64,000 nt of DNA from Propionibacteriaceae bacterium. Lineage in GTDB: Bacteria > Actinomycetota > Actinomycetes > Propionibacteriales > Propionibacteriaceae. This document shows, one piece after another, positions 1-10,341 of this stretch. Each line of letters begins with the position of its first letter. Positions within the stretch are counted from its first letter, which is position 1. A model generated the notes under the pieces. It was given only the letters and a program-made list of their open reading frames with translations. It was not told the DNA's origin and searched no databases. Made by a program: the position numbers and the translations under genes. Location of the stretch: NCBI GenBank assembly GCA_031271975.1, contig JAISUR010000016.1, forward strand, positions 62,001 to 126,000. The letters run 5' to 3'.

Positions 1-130
1 CCCACGGCCATTGTTCGGGCAGTTCGGCGTCGATGTTGAGGTGCGTGAGGATGTAGCCGCCCATCGCCAGGGTGATGGCCAGCAGAAGCATGAACGCCTC
101 AACTAGTCTGCGCTTGCGGTAGACGATCAT
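1..130 (-). CDS. rodA: FtsW/RodA-type cell-wall polymerase, N-terminal part only
   Basis: Only the first 43 codons are inside the window; the gene runs off the left edge. The visible peptide is a short basic stretch (MIVYRKRRLVEA) followed by a hydrophobic segment (residues about 13-28), as expected for the first membrane helix of a SEDS peptidoglycan polymerase. Its ATG (130-128) overlaps the TGA of the phosphatase gene as ATGA, so the two are probably translationally coupled. The call rests mostly on context: in many actinobacteria fhaA-fhaB-pstP is followed by rodA-pbpA-pknA-pknB. Another membrane protein cannot be excluded from 43 residues. Confidence 0.7.
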   Translation of the reverse strand, partial: MIVYRKRRLVEAFMLLLAITLAMGGYILTHLNIDAELPEQWPW

Positions 131-1515
131 TCACACGGGTCCAATGCTGGTGGCTCCGGTTCGGGCGTGGTGGGCGAAGCGGAGGGTGGGGTGGGCGTGG
201 TTTCGGGAGATTCCAGCGGGTCGGGAGACTCAGTCGGGTCGGGCGTTGCCACTGGCTGCGCCGGCACGACCTGTTCCCGCAGCGCTTTGCACGTGGTGGC
301 TTCGTTGCGGAGCATGGTCACGGCGTTGTCGACGCTGGTCTTCGACCCCGTGTACTGCATTCGCGTCACCTGTTCGCGGTAGTAGCTGGGCAAGTCAGAG
401 ATGTCGATCCCAGTGTCCGTGTCGATGGACGAGAGCGGGATGGACAACACAGTCTCCGGGACGCCGCGGAAGACCGTCACGCGGCCGTCCTTGGCCGTGA
501 GGTAATACTGCTGCTGCGTGTAGGCGTACCAGCCCAGGCCTCCGGCTGCGAGCAGCCCGACTGGGATGATGATCGCAAGGAAGAGTTTCAGCCAAGTGGA
601 AATGCGGTGTTTGGATGTGGGCGAGTAGCGGATTCGTTCGGCCGCGGCCGGGTCTGGGCGGGGCTCAGCGAGCGGTTCCTCTTCCAAGAGCGGGATCTCG
701 TTGGTGGTTTCCGGGGCGTCGACGCGCAGGTTGGCGGCTGCTCCGAACAGTTCTTCGGAGCCTTCCGCTTCGCCGTCGACGACGTCGGCGAGCAGGATGG
801 TGATGTTGTCCTGGGCGCCCTCGTCGTAGACGGCCTTCAGCAGGCGTTCCACCACAGCTTCCTTTTCGCCGGGTAGTTGCTGCTCGATTATGGGGTCGGT
901 GATCATGCCGCACAACCCGTCCGAGCAGATCAACAGCCGGTCGCCGGCGCGCGCCGAGACCAGCTTCAGATCCGGGGTGTGCTGCGGTTGGCCGTTAATG
1001 ACTTTGAGGATCAGCGAGCGGTGCGGATGGCTGAGGGATTCCTCTTCGGAGATCCGGCCGTCGTCCACCAGCGTCTGCACGAACGAGTGGTCGTGCGTGA
1101 GCCGGGTGAGTTGCTGGTCGCGGTAGAGGTAGACGCGGGAGTCGCCGACGTTCACGATGCCGAACTGTTCCCCATCGAACATCAGGCCGGATGCGGTGGA
1201 GCCCATGCCGTCGAGGCTGGGATCGGATTCGACCAACTCGGAAATGGTGTCCGATGCCCGGTCGACCGCTGTGGACAGCGCTTGCAGCATTTCCTCGCCG
1301 GTGTGCTTGCCGTCGATGCGGGCCATTTCCCGCACGACTACCGCAGAGGCCAAGTCGCCCGCCGCCGCGCCGCCCATGCCGTCTGCCACGAGCAGCATCG
1401 TGGGTGACGCGTAGGCCGAATCCTGGTTGTTCTTGCGCACCAGGCCGATTTCGGAGTGCCCGATGTACCGCAGCGCCAACTGCGGTGTCTTCGCGGATGT
1501 CTCGTTCTCAGCCAC
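127..1515 (-). CDS. pstP: PP2C-family Ser/Thr protein phosphatase PstP
   Basis: A 462-residue membrane-anchored phosphatase that would remove phosphate from Ser/Thr kinases and their substrates in cell-wall control. The PP2C domain spans residues about 15-245 and has the metal-binding signatures VADGMGG, GSTA, NVGDSRVYLY, ICSDGL and DNITILL. A basic linker precedes one membrane helix at about 310-335, and an acidic, proline-rich tail (PTESPDPLESPE) would lie outside the cell. The start is GTG at 1515; it overlaps the FhaB stop by one base (TAGTG). Length and layout match mycobacterial PstP, and the FHA neighbours upstream support the assignment. Confidence 0.95.
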   Translation of the reverse strand: MAENETSAKTPQLALRYIGHSEIGLVRKNNQDSAYASPTMLLVADGMGGAAAGDLASAVVVREMARIDGKHTGEEMLQALSTAVDRASDTISELVESDPSLDGMGSTASGLMFDGEQFGIVNVGDSRVYLYRDQQLTRLTHDHSFVQTLVDDGRISEEESLSHPHRSLILKVINGQPQHTPDLKLVSARAGDRLLICSDGLCGMITDPIIEQQLPGEKEAVVERLLKAVYDEGAQDNITILLADVVDGEAEGSEELFGAAANLRVDAPETTNEIPLLEEEPLAEPRPDPAAAERIRYSPTSKHRISTWLKLFLAIIIPVGLLAAGGLGWYAYTQQQYYLTAKDGRVTVFRGVPETVLSIPLSSIDTDTGIDISDLPSYYREQVTRMQYTGSKTSVDNAVTMLRNEATTCKALREQVVPAQPVATPDPTESPDPLESPETTPTPPSASPTTPEPEPPALDPCE

Positions 1516-1973
1516 TATTTCTCCACCGATAGCAGGGTGCGGCCGATACGGAGTGTGTCTCCCAGCGCGAAGGGTGTGGGCGCCGAGATGCGCGCGTTGT
1601 TGACGAAAGTGCCGTTTGTAGAGCCGAGGTCTTCGAGGATGTAACCGTCTTGGCCGCGCATGATGCGGGCGTGTTTGGTGGAGACGTAGTCGTCGTCAAG
1701 ATTGAGCTGGCAATCCGCTGAGCGGCCGATCAGGATGCCCTCGCCCAGTTCCACCACCGTGCCGGCCTGTGCCCCGTGCGTCACCTTCACGGCTTTCGGC
1801 CAGCCTTTGCGGGCTTTGCGCTCTTTGCGCGTGGGCTTCTTGCCGCTCAGTTCCGCGGGGTTCACCTTGCGGCCGAACAGGTCGGTGCGCACGACATTGC
1901 CCGTGAAGAGTATGAACAGCCACAGCAGGGCCAGGAAACCCAGCTTCAGCCCGACGATGACAAGCTCAGACAT
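1515..1973 (-). CDS. fhaB: FHA-domain membrane protein FhaB (FipA-like)
   Basis: A 152-residue protein with one N-terminal membrane helix (residues about 3-25), a basic linker rich in KPTRKERKARK, and a C-terminal FHA domain (about 65-145) with the phosphothreonine-binding signatures GRS, DDYVSTKHARI and LGSTNGTFVNN. FHA domains read phosphothreonine made by PknA/PknB-type kinases; FhaB homologues work at the septum. The chosen ATG (1973) overlaps the FhaA stop by one base (TGATG). A TTG codon one position upstream is an alternative. The gene lies in the fhaA-fhaB-pstP-rodA operon. Confidence 0.93.
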   Translation of the reverse strand: MSELVIVGLKLGFLALLWLFILFTGNVVRTDLFGRKVNPAELSGKKPTRKERKARKGWPKAVKVTHGAQAGTVVELGEGILIGRSADCQLNLDDDYVSTKHARIMRGQDGYILEDLGSTNGTFVNNARISAPTPFALGDTLRIGRTLLSVEK

Positions 1974-2662
1974 CAATCGCTTCCCGAGACGATCAGAGCT
2001 TGGGTGTTGCCGATGGACAGTCTGGTGCCGACGGTCAGCGGGGCGGATTGCACCTTTTGGCCGTCGACGGTGATGCCGTTGGTGGAGCCCAAGTCTTCTA
2101 TGACGTACCCCTGGCCGGTGGAGACGATGCGGGCGTGTTGGCGTGAAATCCCGGGATCGTTGATGCGCAACCCGGCTTCTGTGCCGCGTCCGATGACGAG
2201 CACCAAATCGGTCAGCGGATGCTTGTAGCCGTTGACCTCTATGGCGAGAGCGGCGGGTTTGGCGAGCAGCGGCTCTTCGTCCACGGCGACCGACGCCACG
2301 GCTGCCGATGTCACCTTGAACCGGCCGATGGGCAGTTTTTCATCTTCGGTGTAGCTGATCGTGACATCGCCGTTGAAGATGTAGCCGCGCTCGGCTGCAT
2401 ATGCCAACAATTGCGGGATGACTTCGGAGTTCAGTGTCTTGCTATATGGGCTGAGCCTGCTGTAGTCGTGCGGCGAAAGCAGGATGTGGAACTCGTTCGG
2501 AACAAGCTTGCGGTCACGGCTGAGCAGGGACGCCTCGGAGTCCAGTTCGCGTTGTAGGCGCGCGGTGATCTCCACAGGCTGCACGTCTCCCTTGAAGGCG
2601 CGCGCGAACACGCCGCCCACGGCGTCCTCAAGTTTCTTTTCGACGCGGTCAAAGACCCCCAC
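1973..2662 (-). CDS. fhaA: FhaA-like protein: DUF3662 plus FHA domain
   Basis: A 229-residue cytoplasmic protein that should link kinase signalling to peptidoglycan synthesis. The N-terminal DUF3662 region (residues about 1-115) begins MGVFDRVEKKLEDAVGG, typical of FhaA. The C-terminal FHA domain (about 150-225) shows GRGTEAGLRINDPGISRQHARI and LGSTNGITVDG. The linker is far shorter than in mycobacterial FhaA, which is above 500 residues because of a long low-complexity middle. A GGAGGAT ribosome site precedes the ATG. It is the first gene of the operon in this window. Confidence 0.93.
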   Translation of the reverse strand: MGVFDRVEKKLEDAVGGVFARAFKGDVQPVEITARLQRELDSEASLLSRDRKLVPNEFHILLSPHDYSRLSPYSKTLNSEVIPQLLAYAAERGYIFNGDVTISYTEDEKLPIGRFKVTSAAVASVAVDEEPLLAKPAALAIEVNGYKHPLTDLVLVIGRGTEAGLRINDPGISRQHARIVSTGQGYVIEDLGSTNGITVDGQKVQSAPLTVGTRLSIGNTQALIVSGSD

Positions 2663-2887
2663 GGATCCTCCTAAAGCACACTTTCGGCCTCAAGCCTACT
2701 GGCATGCGGGGACAGGCAGGTTGCAATCGGCCTTGTCGGTGTCAGACTCTGAAGCCCCGCTTGAGCGCTGCGCGACCGTGTGGCCGCCCCGGCGCCACGC
2801 GGAGTTGAGTAACGTCCGCGGCTGCTCGCAAACATGGCTTTGACCAGGTTAGGTAGGCTGAAGCCACGAGCCAAAGGAGGTGCACCT

Positions 2888-3490
2888 ATGGACACTTATC
2901 GGATTCGCACCGTTCATTTTCTGAAGCGCCGCATTGCCAGTCTCGCCTTGGTTGCCGTGCTTGTGCTGTTGGGCTATTTCGGGGCGTTTCGCTCCGGCCA
3001 GGTGGACGCCTTTCGGGAAGCCTTCGCTGATTTGATCGCCGGGAAGATTGGGCCACAGGCCATAATCCTGATAGCTGTCGTGGTGGCCGCCGTGATCGCA
3101 TTGTTCGTGATCCAGGCCCTTACCTCCGTCACCACCACGGTGGAGGTCGGTGATTCCGAGCTCGCTATCTCTGCGTCCGGGCGCAGTAAGCGAATCGCCT
3201 ATACCGACATCATGCGGATGGAGGTGGCCGGCCGAGGCGCCAAGAGCAATGACCCGGCCATGGTGATCTTCGGAGCCAGCCCCATACCGTTGTACCGTTT
3301 CGAAACCAACGGCACACCCGGACGGTCGTTTTCCGACGGACGCCTGGCGTTCGACCGGATAGTCAACCGGGTGCGAAACTCCGCCGCATTCGACTCCCAC
3401 ATCGTCGGCCCGGAACAGTCTCCCGCCAAGACGGTTTACTCCCGCCGCCCCGCTACGTTGGGCCAGATCATCAACCAGTTGGCCAAGTAG
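2888..3490 (+). CDS. Small two-helix membrane protein with PH-like region, function unknown
   Basis: A 200-residue protein of unknown role. Two hydrophobic segments (about residues 17-35 and 58-80) are followed by a soluble region of beta-rich character (TTVEVGDSELAISASG..KRIAYTDIMRMEVAGRG) that resembles bacterial PH-like domains, in which a short membrane anchor carries a seven-strand barrel. The open frame extends upstream to 2834, but an AAAGGAGG ribosome site at 2873-2880 fixes the start at 2888. It is transcribed away from the fha operon and is followed by tRNA-Leu on the same strand. Confidence 0.75.
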   Translation: MDTYRIRTVHFLKRRIASLALVAVLVLLGYFGAFRSGQVDAFREAFADLIAGKIGPQAIILIAVVVAAVIALFVIQALTSVTTTVEVGDSELAISASGRSKRIAYTDIMRMEVAGRGAKSNDPAMVIFGASPIPLYRFETNGTPGRSFSDGRLAFDRIVNRVRNSAAFDSHIVGPEQSPAKTVYSRRPATLGQIINQLAK

Positions 3491-3554
3491 CGCGACTCCA
3501 TGCCGGAGCGGAAACCGCCGAGGTTGTGATAATCTCGTTCGGCTGCATGCACTC

Positions 3555-3637
3555 GCGCGAGTGGCGGAATGGCAGACGCGCACGGTTCAGGTCCGTGTGC
3601 CCGAAAGGGCGTGGAGGTTCAACTCCTCTCTCGCGCA
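3555..3637 (+). tRNA. tRNA-Leu (anticodon CAG)
   Basis: The sequence folds as a class II tRNA with acceptor stem GCGCGAG (3555-3561) pairing with CTCGCGC (3630-3636) and discriminator A at 3637. The anticodon stem CACGG/CCGTG surrounds a TTCAGGT loop with CAG at 3588-3590. A long variable arm and a T arm GGAGGTTCAACTCC follow. CCA is not encoded. Confidence 0.95.
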
Positions 3638-3810
3638 CGATATAACCCCTAGTCAGCACGTAAATGGCTAGGGTGACAGTCCAAGTGTGGGGCCAATATG
3701 TTGCTTCCAACCCTCGGCTACCGCTCGGGCGGCGTACCAGTTCCCGATCATCCAGAGTCTCCAGACGATCCAGCAGGACCGGCTCAGGATGCTCCGCCGC
3801 TCACCGGCCG

Positions 3811-5657
<1,847 letters not shown>

Positions 5658-5661
<4 letters not shown>

Positions 5662-7622
5662 TTCGTTGGCACTTTCTGCAGGCCGGTGCCGTCGGTGCGC
5701 ACCATCTGGTAGCTGGGGCCCTCCTTGACCTGCTTGTCGATGAACACCAGCCAGTCGCCGGCGACGTTCAACCGGTACGCCGGCTGGTCGCACAGTTGCT
5801 TGTTCTCGCTACCGCCCATCGGATCGACGAGGTAGATGCCGCTGGACGCGGGCGCGAAGAAGCCGCGTTCGGTCGGCACGATGTAGGTGAAGTAGTTCCG
5901 GTTCGGCAGTCTTTCCGGCTCCAAGCCGCCGTTCCAGCGGTAGGCGTTGCCGTCCGAGTGGCTTTCGAAGTACAGGTAGCCGTCCCAGAGGAAAGGCCAG
6001 TGCATGTCGTAGAAACCGGGGTTGGCGGTGACCCCGGTGTCGAGGTCGAACACATACAGCCGGTAGCCGTAGCAGCCGGAGCCGAAGGCTATGCCGTCCA
6101 CCACTCCGGCGTAGCATCCCCCGCCGGTGCTGCGGTTCACGTACTGGCTGTCGCTGCCGTCCATGTCCATCATCCAAAAGGATCCAAAGGTGGTGACGCC
6201 AAAGAATCGGCCATCTTCCACGTAGAGGTACTCTAAGCCCGCCGCTTTCACCAGGGTGGCTTCGGCCGTGGCCGGATCCATCGTGTAGATGTCGGACTTG
6301 AAAACGTAGTAGAGCTTGCCCTGGTAGTAGTTGAGTGATTTGATGCCGGCGTCCTCGCTGAGCCGGCGCTTGAACTTACCGTTCGCGCCGATCTCGTACA
6401 GCCCGTTGCCGTCGCTGACGTAAATGACGCCCTTACCGCCCACCGCGAAACCGCCCATCTGGATGTTACGCGGATAGTTGCCGTGGGTGGCCAGGAGATC
6501 CCCGGAGGATTTGCGGAACAGCGCGGCGATCTCTTCCGAGCTGGGTTCGGCGACGATCGTGGTTTCCGGAGTCCTGGTGGCCGTCGGCGAAGCCGCCGGG
6601 GTGGCGGCGGGGGACGCCGGGGGAGAGGTGGGGGCCGGGGACGGTGTCACCGGGGCGGGGCTGGATTGCGAGATCGCGGCCGGGGAGGGCAGCAGGCCGT
6701 TCGGGCCGGATGGGTTCAGCAGCGACGGCAGCAGCAGACAGCCGGCTCCGATCGCCGCCAACGCCAAGGCAGCGCCCGCGAACCAGCCCGTTCTGTTGCC
6801 GCCGTCCAGCGCTTTCAGCACTTCCGCGGCGCTGTGGAACCGCTTCGCCGGGTCGTATTCCACGCACTTGGCCACCACTTCGCGCAGCCGGCGGTCGCCG
6901 ATCGCAGCCAGACCGGCCCGGTCCGGGCTGCCGGTGAGCATGAAAATCACCACCACGCCGAGGGCGAAGATATCGCTGGCGGGGGTGGATTGCCCGTAGC
7001 CGTACTGCTCCGGCGGGGCGTAGTCGCGGGTGCCGGCGAAGGAGGTGTCGGAGGTCTGCCCGGGTTTCAAGGTGCGGGCGATCCCGAAATCCGTCAACCC
7101 CAGGGTGCCGTCCGGCCGCACGATGATGTTCTGCGGTTTCAGATCTCGGTGTACCACCGGCGGCCGCCGGGTCTGCAGGTAGCCCAGGATCCCGCACAGC
7201 TGCCGCAGCATGCCGAGGGCCTGCCCGGCAGCCAGCGGCCCGCGCGCCACGACCTGGTCCAGGGATTCTCCGGCGAGATACTCCCGGACGATGAAGCTGC
7301 GCCCAGCTCCGGTGAAGCTGCCATACACCTTGGGGATGCCGGGATGGTTCAGCCCGGCGAGAATCTCCGCTTCGGCGCCCGCGTCGCCAGCTGCATCCCC
7401 GGCGGTGGAGCGCACGATAGCCCGCCCGCCAGTGCGCCGGTCGGTGACCAGGAACACCCGTTTGGACTCCTCGGCCTTCAGGCATTCGTCGACCTGGTAG
7501 GCCTGGGTCCAAGTAGCCGGCCAATCCGACAACTCCGCGTCGAGCGCACCCTGATACGACACCAGGAAGTCGTGGGCATCAGCCTTGCTGGGATCACCCA
7601 CCACGGCGTTCTCGTCGTCCAT
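5658..7622 (-). CDS. Second atypical membrane Ser/Thr kinase with DUF5050-like ectodomain
   Basis: A 654-residue paralogue of the next kinase gene in the operon. The kinase domain is at residues about 40-275: HRDLKPQN (158-165), LTDFG (176-180) and PPEQYGYG. A membrane helix lies at about 280-300, followed by a Pro/Ser/Thr linker and a beta-propeller-like outer domain (about 365-654) with units like YYQGKLYYVFKSD and LWDGYLYFESHSD. As in its partner, Arg (R71, RAIVRS) takes the place of the catalytic Lys and the glycine loop is degenerate. The frame is open to 7838, but MDDENAV at 7622 is the likely start because a TAGGCT box lies 7 nt upstream, suggesting a leaderless transcript. Confidence 0.85.
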
Positions 7623-7697
7623 GAGGAAAAGCCTATTGCCCAGGACCGGAAAAGCAGTCTGCTGGCAGCAGACCTCCGAGCGCCATTCCCGTGAGTT
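7611..7697. repeat. 87-bp direct repeat, copy A
   Basis: This segment matches 9746-9832 at 84 of 87 positions in the same orientation. Read on the minus strand it holds a short coding tail ending in TAG, the palindrome GTCTGCTGGCAGCAGAC (7657-7673), a TAGGCT box, and the start codon and first codons of the upstream kinase gene. Confidence 0.97.
7630..7635 (-). promoter_or_regulatory. Candidate -10 box (TAGGCT) of the kinase operon
   Basis: TAGGCT on the minus strand lies seven bases before the ATG at 7622, the spacing expected for a leaderless actinobacterial transcript. No Shine-Dalgarno sequence precedes this ATG. No clear -35 box is seen. Confidence 0.45.
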
Positions 7698-7762
7698 CAA
7701 TCCATGGCGCTCAGCACGTGCACATTTGAGTTGGGTGTACTCGTTCAAGTGGTGGGGGGTCG

Positions 7763-7912
7763 TCAGATACTGGTGGTCTCGGCGATGTGGCGGACGACGG
7801 CGTGCCCGGGGATGTCTTCTTCCCACAGTATCGTCCAATCCTGCCTGGCGCCGTAGACGCCGATCACCCAGATCCCGTTGCTGAAGCGACGTCTGGTGGC
7901 GCGTGGGTCCAT
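7763..7912 (-). pseudogene. Short ORF, probably a gene remnant (49 codons)
   Basis: An uninterrupted frame of 49 codons (MDPRATRRFSNGIWVIGV.. to ..VVRHIAETTSI) has a folded-protein composition rather than the Arg/Pro/Gly-rich look of shadow frames in this DNA. The same frame is open upstream to about 7948 without another start codon. No ribosome site is visible, so it may be the 3' end of a lost gene. It lies inside the segment bounded by the two copies of the 87-bp repeat. I do not recognise the family. Confidence 0.4.
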
Positions 7913-7983
7913 CGGGTCCGCTTCGATCCAGTCACCCGTACTACCCCAATACCCTTTTCAGGGCAGTTGGGAGGGTCAGGCCC

Positions 7984-9690
7984 TCAGCTGCCCTTGATGA
8001 GCTTGTCGATGTACGCCTGGGCCTTGTCTTCGTCCATCCGGCCGGTCGCGCCGAGGGAGCCTTGGACGGTGCTCGGGGGTTGGGTGGTGGCCACTTTCTT
8101 CGGCTTGTACTTGATCTGCTTTTGCAGGTCGTAGACGCCCACCATGGTCAGGCCGGTCCAGGCGCTGCCGCCGTTGGTGTAGATGCCCACCTCTTCGCCG
8201 GGTTCGAGGTAGGCGACGATCAGATACCGCAACTCCCAGGTGGGGTAGGCGTCCTGCACGTCCAAATCGCAATCACTGGGGACGATGTCATCGGTCGTAT
8301 TACCGGACAGCCAGCAAACCAGGTAGTTCTTCGGCACCTTGGAGATACTGCCGGACGTCTTGTACTTCCTGGCTTTCGCCCACACCGTCTCAGCGCGCTG
8401 GAGCATCGTGTCGTGGAAGAACTGCCGAATCTGCGTAGTCTGCGCCACCGGGTCGGGGGTGGCGGGCAGCGGAGCCCCGTTCAGCAGTTCGATGCTCCCC
8501 GGATGCCGCTGGACGTACCAGGTGAGCGCCTGCTGGCCAGGCGTATCGGTGGGATGGACGTAGCTGAGCGATTTGAGTTTCTTCAGTTTGCCCAGCAAGT
8601 CGTACCCCACCGCGGCGGTGTTCTCGCCCGGGGCGCAGGTCAACTCGGCAAGGTTTGCCAACCCGGAGATCAGATCCAGGTTGCAGCCGCTCTCCAGGGT
8701 GAGCCGCAGCAGGGATTTTGAGGCCAGCTTCACATCCATTCCGGTGATCCAGGGGAGGGTCAGCCCCTCGATGTTCGCCAGCTTCGCCGCCGCTTTTGCC
8801 ACCTCGCTGCTGTATCCGTACTGGAATGACCCGTTCCCCAAGTCCACCTTCGCGGAGTCGACCTGAAGTGAAACGTGTTTGCCCGGCAGGGACGAAACCG
8901 CCCCCACGGCCGCCGCCGTCGTCTCCCGCACATTGGTATGCCGGGGGGCGAGAACCCCCATCCAATCCAAGGCCAACGGATTGACGGTCACCGTTACTTC
9001 GATGACGTCCGCGGTGATCCCAGCGAGGGCCTCCCGGAGCCGTTCCTGGTCCAACATGAGTTCACTGACGCCGTAATAGTCTGCCGAAGTAGGTTCCTGC
9101 CCGGTGTCGACTCCGTCGACGCGAATCTCCAGCCGCATGGGAGTGCCCACGGCCAACGCCAGCGTCGCGCCCGGTACGAGTGATTTCTCCGACGGTGGCG
9201 TCACAGCCGGCGTGACCGAACCGTCATCTGCCAAGCCATACACTTGGAATCCGAACAGCACCGTGTCCCCCGGCTGCGCCGAACCGTCCGCCCCGAATCC
9301 CTCCGGGTCACGGATCGCGACGATGAAATCGCTGCCCAACTCCTGCCCGGCCAAAACCGCCCGCAAGTCCGCCCCCAGGGATTCGATGTCCAGCTCACCC
9401 GAAACCACGGCGGAATCCAACCGCTCGCCGGTGCGCCCGTTGTAGACGGTCATGAAGCAACTCAGCAAGCCTGTCGCCGGGATCAGCTCGCCATTGCCCG
9501 GCTGGAGCACCCGCACCTGGGTCTGCTCCACCGCGAACGGGATTGGAAATCGCAGCTCCCCGACGTCGACGGTCACCTGTGCCAAGTCGCCGGACCCTAC
9601 CTCCGCCGGCACTTCGGCCGCGCCATCCGGCACGCATCCGGTCAGCAGCAGCGCCACGGCTGCCAACACCGGCGCCAACTTCGAACCCAC
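7984..9690 (-). CDS. Large lipoprotein of unknown function
   Basis: A 568-residue predicted lipoprotein. The start is GTG at 9690 behind an AAGGAGG site; the signal peptide ends in lipobox LLTGC, with the acceptor Cys at residue 19. The rest is soluble and would sit on the outer face of the membrane. The middle (about residues 290-400) contains leucine-spaced stretches (LANIEGLTLPWITG.., LASKSLLRLTLESG.., LISGLANLAELTCAPG) reminiscent of irregular leucine-rich repeats. I do not recognise the family. The gene is in the 2-kb segment between the two 87-bp direct repeats, just upstream of the kinase operon and on the same strand. Confidence 0.8.
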   Translation of the reverse strand: MGSKLAPVLAAVALLLTGCVPDGAAEVPAEVGSGDLAQVTVDVGELRFPIPFAVEQTQVRVLQPGNGELIPATGLLSCFMTVYNGRTGERLDSAVVSGELDIESLGADLRAVLAGQELGSDFIVAIRDPEGFGADGSAQPGDTVLFGFQVYGLADDGSVTPAVTPPSEKSLVPGATLALAVGTPMRLEIRVDGVDTGQEPTSADYYGVSELMLDQERLREALAGITADVIEVTVTVNPLALDWMGVLAPRHTNVRETTAAAVGAVSSLPGKHVSLQVDSAKVDLGNGSFQYGYSSEVAKAAAKLANIEGLTLPWITGMDVKLASKSLLRLTLESGCNLDLISGLANLAELTCAPGENTAAVGYDLLGKLKKLKSLSYVHPTDTPGQQALTWYVQRHPGSIELLNGAPLPATPDPVAQTTQIRQFFHDTMLQRAETVWAKARKYKTSGSISKVPKNYLVCWLSGNTTDDIVPSDCDLDVQDAYPTWELRYLIVAYLEPGEEVGIYTNGGSAWTGLTMVGVYDLQKQIKYKPKKVATTQPPSTVQGSLGATGRMDEDKAQAYIDKLIKGS

Positions 9691-9745
9691 GCCCGACCTC
9701 CTTGCCCGAACAGGCCCGCACCTCAGATTCTGCGGCGTGCGGAGC

Positions 9746-9832
9746 CTCGCCGTCCATGAGGAAAAGCCTATTGCCGTGGACCGGAAAAGCAGTCTGCTGG
9801 CAGCAGACCTCCGAGCGCCATTCCCGTGAGTT
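9746..9832. repeat. 87-bp direct repeat, copy B
   Basis: The second copy of the repeat at 7611-7697, with mismatches at three positions. On the minus strand it contains the last codons of the 30-codon ORF behind the HNH gene, the GTCTGCTGGCAGCAGAC palindrome (9792-9808), TAGGCT, and a stranded copy of the kinase start codon (ATGGACGGCGAG). That start leads into a frame unrelated to the kinase. Confidence 0.97.
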
Positions 9833-9860
9833 GCCGGGCGAGTGCTTCGGCGAGCTTCAT
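9768..9860 (-). CDS. 30-codon ORF coupled to the HNH gene
   Basis: A very short ORF (MKLAEALARQLTGMALGG..) begins one base after the HNH stop codon, with AAGGAG seven bases before its ATG, so it is well placed for coupled translation. From codon 10 onwards its sequence is the 87-bp repeat. It may be a genuine small protein, or the start of a longer gene cut off when the repeat formed. No function can be assigned. Confidence 0.4.
   Translation of the reverse strand: MKLAEALARQLTGMALGGLLPADCFSGPRQ
9785..9808 (-). terminator. Possible intrinsic terminator inside repeat copy B
   Basis: On the minus strand a 7-bp stem GTCTGCT-GCC-AGCAGAC is followed by TGCTTTTCC, a short T run. It lies within the 3' end of the 30-codon ORF and could end the HNH transcript. 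The stem is short, and the same palindrome could instead be a protein-binding site. Confidence 0.35.
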
Positions 9861-9861
9861 C

Positions 9862-10341
9862 TCAATCTCCTTCCTGTTCATCGTTTGAGTCTTGCGGCCA
9901 CAGGTCGTCCAGCGTGGGCTCCTGTGGCGTGACGTCGAGGCGCATACGCGCCTCGGCGGGGGTGCGGTCGGCCTTTTTTTGGTTGCAGGCGAAGCATGCG
10001 GCCACGCAGTTCGACCAGGTGTTCTTGCCGCCGCGGGAGCGGGGCAGTACGTGGTCGACCGTGGTGGCGCGCCGACCGCAGTAGGCGCAGCGGTATTTGT
10101 CGCGCCGCAGCACGCCCTGCCGAGTGCAGGGCAGGCGCCCGCTGGTCTCCCACACCCATTTGGTGTAGAGGTAGCGCACCAATTCCACCGAGCGCGGCAC
10201 CGGGTAGGGGCCGAAGGTGGCCCCCGGCACCGACTCATGCACGCGTGCCACCTGCCGGTAGAGCATTCCGATGGCGTGCTTGAGCGACACCTTGTGCAGC
10301 ACCTGCCCGCCGCCGGCGTTCAACACCAGTACTTCGGTCAT
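9862..10341 (-). CDS. HNH endonuclease
   Basis: A 159-residue protein with a classic HNH nuclease core. A zinc pair CAYC at about residues 85-88 precedes the HNH motif VDHVLPRSRGG..NTWSNCVAACFACNQKK (about 97-125). The N-terminal part (VLVLNAGGGQVLHKVSLKHAIGML) matches the stand-alone HNH proteins common in actinobacteria, whose role is usually unknown. The open frame continues upstream to 10380, but an AAGGAGG site fixes the ATG at 10341. It is followed by a coupled 30-codon ORF. Confidence 0.9.
   Translation of the reverse strand: MTEVLVLNAGGGQVLHKVSLKHAIGMLYRQVARVHESVPGATFGPYPVPRSVELVRYLYTKWVWETSGRLPCTRQGVLRRDKYRCAYCGRRATTVDHVLPRSRGGKNTWSNCVAACFACNQKKADRTPAEARMRLDVTPQEPTLDDLWPQDSNDEQEGD

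Noticed and set aside
9395-9757. 120-codon minus-strand ORF starting at the stranded kinase start codon
   Set aside because: It runs out of frame through the lipoprotein gene and has Arg/Gly-rich shadow composition; the start codon is part of repeat copy B.
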